Under the pieces are notes generated by a model. The model saw only the letters and a list, made by a program, of their open reading frames with translations. It did no database searches and was not told the origin of the DNA. 64,000 bases of DNA, from positions 28,585 to 92,584 of the forward strand of contig CAZEAN010000006.1 in the NCBI GenBank assembly GCA_964510225.1, in the 5' to 3' direction. This DNA is from CAZEAN01 sp964510225 (GTDB taxonomy: Bacteria > Planctomycetota > Planctomycetia > Isosphaerales > Isosphaeraceae). The position numbers and the translations under genes are program-made. Shown here one piece after another: positions 48,847 through 56,190 of this stretch. Position 1 is the first letter of the stretch, and each line of letters begins with the position of its first letter.

Positions 48847-49575
48847 TTACGACGGTGGGTTCGTTTTCGAATACGTCAATGACTTGGCCGACGGTAAAGG
48901 TCGCACCAGTTGGCCGCTCGAGTTCACCGTAGGCGCTGGATAGGCGACATAGCCTTGCGCACTTGTGGGGAAGGTTGGTCCACCGAAAGGCCCCGTAATC
49001 CGGAAGTCGGTCTTCCCTCGTGAACCGATCGTCTTAATCTGCCAGGTTTCTCGGAGCTTTTCCGCTAAACCACCGGGATCCCCTTGATTACAGCCATAGG
49101 ATGCAAACACCGCACCGGAGTTAAATTGCGAGGTCGCAATCTTCGCAGCGTTCGTCACGTTCCACATGTCTTGAGAAACACCGGTGGTAATTGAGCTGTA
49201 CTCCAAGAAGATCGACTGAGCGTTGGAATGGCCGAAGAAGTCGATCGTCTCAATCCCTTGGAACGACTTGATTTTCTTGGTGAGGTCGGCGGCGCTGGCA
49301 ATCTTGTGGAACGTCGCCCCATGCTTTCGTGCGGCAGATTCGGTCGTTTTCGCAAAGTAGTCCTTATCCTTTTTCGGATTAGTTACCGAAGAGTGTTCAT
49401 TTTTCTGACCATTTACTCTACGTTCATAACCCGGTGTGTAAAAGATCACCGCTACCGACGATTTAAGTGCCTTGGCACGTCGGATGCCGGGATTGATAAA
49501 GTTCCAAGGGCTCCCGTCATGGGTTGGGTCATTCACACTGACGCCGCCGATGATAATGAGATGATTCTTAGGCAT
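48847..49575 (-). CDS. Putative caspase-fold (clan CD-like) protein
   Basis: 242 aa from ATG 49575. It has no signal peptide. Predicted strands alternate with helices: HLIIIGGVS, SVAVIFYTPG, ATFHKIASA, IETIDFFGHSNAQ, GAVFASYGCNQGDPGGLAEKL. A His in FFGHSN (116) and a Cys in ASYGCNQG (162), each after a hydrophobic strand, resemble the His-Cys dyad of clan CD peptidases and the SHG...YGCN pattern of DUF4347-like domains. The C-terminal 60 residues are polar and Pro/Ser-rich. Catalysis is inferred and the substrate unknown. It is divergent from the permuted-papain-like gene, 678 bp away. Confidence 0.5.
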   Translation of the reverse strand: MPKNHLIIIGGVSVNDPTHDGSPWNFINPGIRRAKALKSSVAVIFYTPGYERRVNGQKNEHSSVTNPKKDKDYFAKTTESAARKHGATFHKIASAADLTKKIKSFQGIETIDFFGHSNAQSIFLEYSSITTGVSQDMWNVTNAAKIATSQFNSGAVFASYGCNQGDPGGLAEKLRETWQIKTIGSRGKTDFRITGPFGGPTFPTSAQGYVAYPAPTVNSSGQLVRPLPSAKSLTYSKTNPPS

Positions 49576-50253
49576 CAAGGATTACTTTCTATTGATTGAA
49601 CGGAGCCTGTGTTGAGGGATAGACTCAAGTACTAATCCCCTCATTACTGCTCTCTCAAGTCAACACCCTCTAACAATCATCATCGTGTCCGACACGGTTT
49701 TGTTGCGCGTTTTCCTGCAAAAACACCCATTTGTTTCAATCACCAAGTCATTACAAAACATGTATTTTACTATTATTGAAAATAAGGGCTGCTATCGTGG
49801 TTGCTCAGTGCATTGTGATCTGCGGTCGATAAGTTAGATTATGCCAATGAAGTAAGGTGTCAGACTGGGTCCACAGTAGTTTTCTTACCCCAGATCGGAT
49901 AAGTGTGGTACCCCTGACAAAGCAATCTGAAGCGAAGGACAACCGAAATCTGTCACAAGACGGGCTCTGTACGTAATGGAAATAGGGTCTGAAAAATGGC
50001 GAGACAGGCAAAACAAGTGGAAATCATCGCTAAAGGTGAGAATGTGATCAAGCAACGCTTTATGACCGATCAAAGCCTTGCTGTTCAGTGACACCGTCTG
50101 AGTGTTATTTGAGAGGCGATGGCGGTCTTTCGCGTGATCGATTGTGGCCCACTGAGTGGTGCCCAACCCACCATTCTCAACACTCAGCCGTCTGGCGAAT
50201 GTCGAGCCAATCCCGTGCTCACCACGATGCTCTGTAAACGCGAGGACGCGATC
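49576..50253. promoter_or_regulatory. 678-bp divergent intergenic region
   Basis: It separates two divergent genes of unknown function. The part at 49670-49800 is AT-rich and likely holds promoters. Two overlapping minus frames (49805-50011 and 49885-50166) and the upstream extension of the plus gene look like chance. GAGGACGCGATC before ATG 50254 decides the plus-strand start. Confidence 0.45.
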
Positions 50254-51825
50254 ATGGCTGCGACACTACTCCTCTGGGTCCCACATGGACAGACCAATTC
50301 CTCAGGCTTTTCCGACCGATGGCTCCGCGCAGGCCATGCATCATTAGTCCTCTCTTACAAACGCGGTGAGTTTAAGAAAGATGTTGCCAACCGGGTCGCA
50401 ACGAAACTCGCCACCATCACTTGGTTTCCGGGTGAGCTTGGTGATAGCAAGCAGCTTGGCGCAGTGAGCGGCATGGGCGCGTCCTCTTCGGTCCAGGCGT
50501 TTGTCGGCAATCCCGAGCAGTTCGGCTCAAGCAGTGGCTCCGGCGTTGGCCATATCCCCGCAGCCCAGGGAATGAACCAACTGAACGTCCTTCAAGAGCT
50601 AATCAATAACGGCACGAATGGGGCGGCGCGCATTGAAGAGATCGAGCAGGACCGTCAGAACAATCCATACGCCTGGAATGGTGACAAGGCAGATCAGCTT
50701 AGACTCCAGCAAAAGCGCTATCCGAGGCTCCAAGAATGGAATTCGCGCCAGAGGAACAACCCTTGGATCGACAATTTCATCACTCAGCAGCGCAACCAGG
50801 TGAATCACGAAGACCAAGTCTCCGTGAACAACTACCAAGAATTGCTGAACACAAGGATCAAGCCACCGGATAAACAGGCGGTGATCCCAACCATGGCCGA
50901 TGACAATGTCGTCGTTGGCCTCAACGATGTGGCGATGATGCTCTGGTGGAACGATTTCGCCGCCCAGAAGAAAACCTACCACCTCTTGTTTCGCAACTGC
51001 TCGATGGTCTGCGCTAGCGCTCTGATCGCGGGTGGTGCCTTAGCTTTTGTTCCTTCGCCTGTTTGGAAGGTCTGGGAACCGAAGATTGTTCATGACTGGG
51101 CTGAACAGGTTGCGAAAAAGATCGGCGACATGAACACGAAGTTCGGCCAAATCCGGCAGAGGATCGTGAATCGGACTGAAGACCAAGGGTATGGAACCCA
51201 TGACGTTTGGGACGTGTCGACCTGGAAGGAAAAGTCCTCAGTACGGTTCGCCCACCGCTACGGTGATCTGACCGATATCGACAAGCTCTTAGATTCCTAT
51301 CACAAGGACAGTAAGACGCGCTCGGGGGATGGTGACGCTGTTCTCAGGAACAACATGATCCAGTACCTTGCCGGAATCGTTTTTAAGATCGATAAGATTC
51401 TCACCGATCGTGCTCAAACGAAGCGAAAGATGGCACTTGTCGCACTCGGCAAGCAGAGTATTCGTGAGATCGAGAACCTCAAAAAGGAAGCCGTTCGTGA
51501 GATGATGAGCATCCGGGATCGGGCCAAACTCTCGAACCAATATCTAAAACTACTCTACAAGTTCAAAGAGAGCTACGGGACCGAAGTCAAGTCGATCAGA
51601 GATGCCTTCGAGGCACTAATCAAAGCAACAGGTGATGATTCTGTCAGTGTTGCAGCCTGTGAGGAAATGGGGCATTCCCTCAAGCAGCTACGCGAATTAT
51701 CTTATCTGATCGGTAAGGAACCTACTTATCTGCCTAAGAACCAGAAATACACTGCGATCTGGCAAGGCAATAACGCTCCGATGCAACTTGGAGTCAAAAA
51801 TCGGTCAAGGAATCGTCACCATTGA
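50254..51825 (+). CDS. Putative permuted papain-fold (NlpC/P60-like) protein
   Basis: 523 aa from ATG 50254, chosen for GAGGA eight bases upstream; the frame runs back to 50119 with no protein-like sequence. LLLWVPHG at 6-12 is followed by RAGHASLVLSY with His28 and TWFPGEL. Residues about 235-265 read KKTYHLLFRNCSMVCASALIAGGA with Cys249. An N-terminal GHxSL and a later NCSxxxxxALxxGG are the order seen in circularly permuted papain-fold peptidases and amidases, including some secretion-system effectors. The middle has Gln/Asn-rich charged segments, and residues about 380-523 are helical and charged (DKILTDRAQTKRKMALVALGKQ). No signal peptide. Substrate unknown; a 16-bp hairpin ends the gene. 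Confidence 0.55.
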   Translation: MAATLLLWVPHGQTNSSGFSDRWLRAGHASLVLSYKRGEFKKDVANRVATKLATITWFPGELGDSKQLGAVSGMGASSSVQAFVGNPEQFGSSSGSGVGHIPAAQGMNQLNVLQELINNGTNGAARIEEIEQDRQNNPYAWNGDKADQLRLQQKRYPRLQEWNSRQRNNPWIDNFITQQRNQVNHEDQVSVNNYQELLNTRIKPPDKQAVIPTMADDNVVVGLNDVAMMLWWNDFAAQKKTYHLLFRNCSMVCASALIAGGALAFVPSPVWKVWEPKIVHDWAEQVAKKIGDMNTKFGQIRQRIVNRTEDQGYGTHDVWDVSTWKEKSSVRFAHRYGDLTDIDKLLDSYHKDSKTRSGDGDAVLRNNMIQYLAGIVFKIDKILTDRAQTKRKMALVALGKQSIREIENLKKEAVREMMSIRDRAKLSNQYLKLLYKFKESYGTEVKSIRDAFEALIKATGDDSVSVAACEEMGHSLKQLRELSYLIGKEPTYLPKNQKYTAIWQGNNAPMQLGVKNRSRNRHH

Positions 51826-51847
51826 GACTTGTGGTACTATCAGCGCG

Positions 51848-51885
51848 TTCACGTTTGGACTGCAGCACGGCAGTCCAAACGTGAA
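51848..51885. terminator. Perfect 16-bp hairpin between convergent genes
   Basis: TTCACGTTTGGACTGC and GCAGTCCAAACGTGAA around the loop AGCACG, 23 bases after the stop of the plus gene and 24 bases after the stop of the minus gene at 51909. A bidirectional terminator is likely, and its place supports the minus-strand frame as a real gene. Confidence 0.75.
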
Positions 51886-51908
51886 AACAAGACTGAGGAC
51901 GCTGCAAT

Positions 51909-52223
51909 TTAGATGCCTCCGAAGTCAATCGGATACTCCGGTCGGCCGTTGATCCATCGGCGCTCAATCCAGGACATCAGATCAGCGACAGTACCACCCC
52001 GCCCAGGGCACGCAAGATCCCATTTCTCCAGTTCTGCTCTGAAAGCGTTGGAGATGAGGGCTTCTCGGAGCGCTAGAAGGTCCGGCAGCAATTCAAGCTG
52101 TACGGCTTCGAGAGTGTACTCCTCGCGATATCCTACCGCTAGGTTCACCAGTAACCGTCGCGCGTCGTCCGGTCCAGCGTTCTCGATCTTCCAGATCGGT
52201 GTCAGGAAGTCGAAGAGGAGCAT
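51909..52223 (-). CDS. Hypothetical protein
   Basis: 104 aa from ATG 52223 (MLLFDFLTPIWKIENAGPDD); the frame goes on to a TTG at 52286. Predicted mostly helical, with ARRLLVNLAVGYREEY, LELLPDLLALREALISNAFRAELEKW and a C-terminal MSWIERRWINGRPEYPIDF. No family recognised. It faces the papain-like gene across a strong hairpin. Small size and acidic helices would suit an immunity-type partner, but nothing shows this. Confidence 0.45.
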   Translation of the reverse strand: MLLFDFLTPIWKIENAGPDDARRLLVNLAVGYREEYTLEAVQLELLPDLLALREALISNAFRAELEKWDLACPGRGGTVADLMSWIERRWINGRPEYPIDFGGI

Positions 52224-52729
52224 CGGGACGAACTCGGCCACCCGCCAATGACAGCACCCCAATGTCGATGAGTGCTCTATCGTCAAAATAGATTATTTAA
52301 TTTAATTAAATGTAATATTTACATACTTTTGTGCCGATAGTAACCTCTAGGTCAACAAGGGTTGGAGTGTTATGGGTGTGTGGTGTAGTCGCAGTCCGTC
52401 CTCTAACCGCATCGTGTGTTGCGACACTCATGCTAGCGCTCGGTTCGATGAATGAATGCTCAACTGAAAATAATGACGTGGATCCAGGACGCCTCCATGA
52501 GTACACGGTCAATTGTTCGATAGGAAAATGTCACAGAATGTACGAAAGAAAAGTAATCTTGCTACGAGAGCACTCCGTGCCATTCAGATCTCTATAAATC
52601 AACCTTATGAGGGCTTAGAAAGCTAATAGAAAACCCTCATGGTGCTGGATCGAGGGGATCTGTAGGATAGGCAGTGCTGATTCGGATCTACTTTCCAACG
52701 CCGTTCGGTCTCTTGAGGGAGTAATCATT
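52224..52729. other. Intergenic region, no supported gene
   Basis: About 500 bp, AT-rich around 52290-52320. A 7-bp inverted repeat (ATGAGGG at 52607, CCCTCAT at 52634) is the only structure of note. A plus frame at 52331-52597 and a minus frame at 52306-52512 overlap and are not protein-like. The promoter of the secreted-protein gene should lie in the last 150 bp. Confidence 0.5.
52607..52640. repeat. Weak inverted repeat upstream of secreted protein
   Basis: ATGAGGG and CCCTCAT with 20 bases between. Possible terminator or operator. Confidence 0.3.
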
Positions 52730-53809
52730 ATGCGTACCCAACGCACTTTCGCCGCCTTGCTGCTCGTAGCTATGTTCGCCACATCTGCCTCGGCTCAATA
52801 TTATCCCCGGTCGCTTCGAGGACGAGGCTGGCGTGGTTGGGGAAGTGGCGGTGGCGGCAATCCCGTCGCGAGCTACATGATGGGTGCTGGTTACTTCAAC
52901 CGCGCAACCGGAGAAGGTGATGTGAAGGAGGCTGAGGCGAGCAGCCTTCGAGCCAAGGCCTTCACCGACTGGAACAACGCCCTCGCAGAGGCCAGAAGAG
53001 CCAAGGAAATCCGCGAAGCACCTCAAAAGACTGAAAAAATCGTCGAAGACAAGCTCCGAATCCGGACTGCTCGGATCGAGTCCGGAGCGTCGCTCAACCA
53101 GGCTCTCGACCGGCTCGTCATGTTTCCGAGTCAGGAAACCTATACTGCACTTCTCAAGATCCCACTGACCTCAGAGGTTCTCCGAGATCTCTCGTTTGAA
53201 AATGCATCGGAGCCGATCACCACATGCCTCGACGTTCTTACCCAAAGAGATGGATGGCCGGCAATTTTCAAGAGTAACCCATTCAGTGATGAAAGAGCGG
53301 CGCTGGCCCAAGCCGTCGATCAGGCCCTTGAAGAAGACCTCAGCGGAACAATCTCCGAAGAGACAATGGCCAAACTTGACGAAGCATTGTCTGGTCTTCG
53401 GTCGGCGCTCCAGGCTGAGAAAGACTCAGGATTTCCGATCGGTGGTGTCGTCGATGCCGATCAATTCCTCCGGATTCTTGGGGGGATGATCCAGATGCTT
53501 GAGGATCCCGAAGGTCGATCGGTCATCCAACAGATCGAGACCTTCCAAGGTGGAACCATGGCCGATCTGGTTGGATTCATGCACGCTTATAACCTCCGGT
53601 TCAGCCAAGCGCGATCCGATCGCCAAAAGGCGATCTATCGACAGCTCTACCCGATGCTCTCGGAAGTACCCGCTGAGGCCTCCGAGCCCGATGCATTCAC
53701 GACAAAGTCGCTTGTCGACAGCAGCAAAGAAATTGGCGACGCCGCGAAACAAATCTTCTCTAACCTGACCTGGGAAGACTTAAGTAAGTCTTCCACCGAC
53801 GACAAGTGA
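52730..53809 (+). CDS. Secreted hypothetical protein
   Basis: 359 aa. GAGGGAG lies eight bases before ATG 52730. A signal peptide with AxA cleavage site (MRTQRTFAALLLVAMFATSASAQ) starts it. The mature N-terminus is Arg/Gly-rich (RSLRGRGWRGWGSGGGGN), and the remainder is helical (VKEAEASSLRAKAFTDWNNALAEARRAK, EDKLRIRTARIESGASLNQALDRL). Conserved in style with secreted planctomycete proteins of unknown function. No catalytic motif seen; exported to the periplasm by the Sec route on the evidence of the signal alone. Confidence 0.75.
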   Translation: MRTQRTFAALLLVAMFATSASAQYYPRSLRGRGWRGWGSGGGGNPVASYMMGAGYFNRATGEGDVKEAEASSLRAKAFTDWNNALAEARRAKEIREAPQKTEKIVEDKLRIRTARIESGASLNQALDRLVMFPSQETYTALLKIPLTSEVLRDLSFENASEPITTCLDVLTQRDGWPAIFKSNPFSDERAALAQAVDQALEEDLSGTISEETMAKLDEALSGLRSALQAEKDSGFPIGGVVDADQFLRILGGMIQMLEDPEGRSVIQQIETFQGGTMADLVGFMHAYNLRFSQARSDRQKAIYRQLYPMLSEVPAEASEPDAFTTKSLVDSSKEIGDAAKQIFSNLTWEDLSKSSTDDK

Positions 53810-54153
53810 TGTTGTTCTCATCACGATGATCTCGACTGCTCGGTTGGCTAGGTCCTTCCGAGCGGTCGCCGCGTGTAAATTGCTGTGCTAACCTACTACC
53901 CCAAGATCGGTCTCGGACGCAGATTGCCGGGCCGCTTGGGGCAAGCAAAGACGGCCCCTTGTGATTGGAAAACCACCTGCCCGACTCCCAAGTAGGTGGA
54001 TGGACCAGGACTGAATCTGCAGAACCTGAATCCCCTAGAAAGCCGTTTCACGGCCGTTGATGACAAGATTCCAAGCGAAGAACGGTTGGAGCATCTTCTC
54101 AAGCAATGGAAGGCTCATGCTGCCGAGGGCCGAGAACCCAGTGCAGCCGAGTG
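53810..54153. other. Degenerate region before the GT tail copy
   Basis: No intact gene. A short in-frame stretch after a TAG, at about 53993-54151, encodes SEERLEHLLKQWKAHAAEG, ending EPSAAE then stop. It resembles the N-terminal helix of planctomycete Ser/Thr kinases, so it may be gene debris. GGGCCG near 53930 and CGGCCC near 53962 form a weak hairpin after the secreted-protein gene. Confidence 0.35.
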
Positions 54154-54453
54154 ATGCCCGACGAGCCCGCTCTCGCTGCCGAAGTCGAGAAGAAGATCCG
54201 GGGAATCCGTGCGGAAGGTGCGGTGGTCGCTCTCCGCTGGTTCGCTAGAACGCCGCCGATCCTCTGGGCCTTAGCCAACTACTCCGCGGAACGACGACGT
54301 CCCGCTGCCTCGATCCCGTTGCGGGAGCAACTCCTCCGACTCGGGGTAGCGGACGACTATGACGTCAGCTTTCCGTTCGATCCCTCCATCCTTAGCCCCC
54401 GCGCTACCGAATTCATAAACGTGCTCCAGAGCTCCGGCAAGCGTTCGGAATAA
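54154..54453 (+). pseudogene. Truncated copy of a glycosyltransferase C-terminal domain
   Basis: The 99-codon frame from ATG 54154 ends with ALRWFARTPPILWALANYSA, then RRPAASIPLREQLLRLG and FPFDPSILSPRATEFINVL. This parallels the last 78 residues of the glycosyltransferase at 46576-47634 (ALRWFSKTPPILWALAHYYA, FPFDPSILGPRATELLN). The catalytic GT2 domain is absent and what lies upstream is degenerate. Most likely a partial duplication; expression as a stand-alone helical protein cannot be ruled out. Confidence 0.6.
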
Positions 54454-54667
54454 TTTGGTCGACGGGCCAGTGACCAGGTGAATTGGGACGGAGGAACCTT
54501 GAGTTCCTCAGCAACGCGATCAGTTAGGGAAGGCTGACAACGGCGATCCCTCTCGGATTCCCCTGGACCCGAATCCTTCATGAGCGGTTAAAATCCATGG
54601 AGGGACTCATCCGACAGGGGATCGTTGCTTTAATTCAGCGCATTGTTGTTCAAATTGGGGTGTTGAG

Positions 54668-55657
54668 ATGATGAATCGGATCGTGAACGAGTCAAAAGGA
54701 TTCGAGAAGAGCAGGGGAGGCTTCACGTTGATCGAGCTTCTGGTGGTGATTGCCATCATCGGCGTCTTGATCGCGCTCTTGTTACCGGCAGTGCAATCGG
54801 CTCGGGAAGCAGCACGACGGGCCCAGTGTAAAAACAACCTGAAGCAGATCGGGATCGCGATCCACTCCTATCACGATCGGAATCGGATTCTCCCGCCGGG
54901 TTATGTCTCGATTTACGACAAGTTCCGGCGCAAAGAGGTTGGCCCGGGTTGGGGGTGGGGGACTCGGATTCTCCCAGACTTGGAACAGCAGCCGATCTAC
55001 GATCGGGTGATCTTCGAAGAGGCAATGCACCTCCCGAAGTTCGAGACGATCCGGACCACCCAACTGGATGTCTTCTTCTGTCCGTCCGATGACATGCCGA
55101 AGGTCTGGACGGCCAAAAATGGTTCGGTCTGGATGCAAGACGGCGTCATCTTCTCGGCGGAAGAACCGATCTGTGACGTTGCGGGATCAAACTATGTCGG
55201 CGTCTTTGGGATCGGGGAGCCGGGGGTGGATGGGGACGGCGTCTTCTATCGTGACAGTGACGTCTCATTCCGAAAGATCAGCGACGGTCTCACTCACACG
55301 ATGTTTGTTGGGGAACGGTCGATCCGGCTGAACGCCGGTCGAGGCCATGCGACTTGGGTTGGCGCGGCACCGGGAGCCCAGCTTTGGTCGTGTGCGCCGG
55401 ACCCCTTCGATCCGGACCTCGGACATTGTCGACGTGAAGATGGATCGGGGATGATTCTGGGTCATACTGGGGAAGGGTTCGGCCCGGGCGACCCGACGGG
55501 CGACGTCAATCAGTTCCTCAGCCAGCATGGTCGGGGCGCATTCTTCCTCTTCGGCGACGGCCACGTCCAGTTCCTCCGGGGCACGATGGATTACCAAGTT
55601 TACAAGGCACTGAGCACTCGATCCGGCGGAGAGGTGATTTCCGATGACGCGTTCTAA
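54668..55657 (+). CDS. DUF1559-family protein with prepilin-type N-terminus
   Basis: 329 aa. The N-terminus GGFTLIELLVVIAIIGVLIA (about 17-36) is a prepilin cleavage and methylation motif with one membrane helix, followed by PAVQSAREAARRAQCKNNLKQIG, the hallmark of planctomycete DUF1559. The C-terminal part has ISDGLTHTMFVGERS and FLFGDGHVQFL. Members are exported by type II-like pseudopilin machinery; their function is unknown and planctomycete genomes hold many copies. It overlaps the next lipoprotein gene by 14 bp, so the two are an operon. Confidence 0.92.
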   Translation: MMNRIVNESKGFEKSRGGFTLIELLVVIAIIGVLIALLLPAVQSAREAARRAQCKNNLKQIGIAIHSYHDRNRILPPGYVSIYDKFRRKEVGPGWGWGTRILPDLEQQPIYDRVIFEEAMHLPKFETIRTTQLDVFFCPSDDMPKVWTAKNGSVWMQDGVIFSAEEPICDVAGSNYVGVFGIGEPGVDGDGVFYRDSDVSFRKISDGLTHTMFVGERSIRLNAGRGHATWVGAAPGAQLWSCAPDPFDPDLGHCRREDGSGMILGHTGEGFGPGDPTGDVNQFLSQHGRGAFFLFGDGHVQFLRGTMDYQVYKALSTRSGGEVISDDAF

Positions 55658-55985
55658 TCTGGTTCCCGAAGGCTATTCGTTCGGGAAGCAACTCACGATC
55701 CTATGCCTCGGCATTATCTTGGCGATGACGAGCGGCCTCGGCTGTGGTCCGGAAGAGTCGGAAGGAAAGCTGGCGCGTCGTGACGCCGAACTGACCGACG
55801 TCCCTGAAGTCGCCATGACTGCCGCCCAAGATGCCCTCCCATCAATCGAATTTGACGAAGTCTGGCAGAACGTCGACGGTGAAGGCGAACTTCACTCGTA
55901 CGAACTCCGCGGCAAAGACCCGGAGACCGGCAAAACGAGAGAAGTCCGCGTCAACGCCGCAGGGCAGATCCTCGAAATGGAATGA
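55644..55985 (+). CDS. Small lipoprotein, operon partner of DUF1559 protein
   Basis: 113 aa. GGAGAGG upstream of ATG 55644 lies inside the preceding gene, with which it overlaps by 14 bp. A lipoprotein signal has lipobox SGLGC (Cys34). The mature part ends SYELRGKDPETGKTREVRVN, then GQILEME: a single beta-hairpin motif like that of PepSY-type periplasmic domains. Probably anchored in a membrane and paired with the DUF1559 protein; no specific function known. Confidence 0.75.
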   Translation: MTRSNLVPEGYSFGKQLTILCLGIILAMTSGLGCGPEESEGKLARRDAELTDVPEVAMTAAQDALPSIEFDEVWQNVDGEGELHSYELRGKDPETGKTREVRVNAAGQILEME

Positions 55986-56041
55986 GCGCGCACGTAGTCC
56001 TTGCGTGTTCACTTGATTTGTGCGATTGCTAGTTAAACCCA

Positions 56042-56073
56042 CACCAGGCGGCTCGGTTTCTGGGCCGCTTGGT
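56042..56073 (+). terminator. Terminator hairpin after lipoprotein gene
   Basis: ACCAGGCGGC pairs with GCCGCTTGGT (one G-T pair) around TCGGTTTCTGGG, about 57 bases after the stop. Confidence 0.55.
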
Positions 56074-56190
56074 CACGTGTTGGCGGCAATGATATTCCGT
56101 GTGGTGTCGCAACGCTAAGCTAGGCAAGATTTCTGGTCACCCAAGGAGACGACAACGGTCCCATGCCGTTGCGTGGTCTGTAAACCTACG

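Noticed and set aside
49805..50166. Two overlapping minus frames in the divergent intergenic region
   Set aside because: No ribosome site, no protein-like composition, overlap each other and promoter-type sequence.
52331..52597. 88-codon plus frame
   Set aside because: Composition does not look like protein, no ribosome site, and it ends in AT-rich intergenic sequence.
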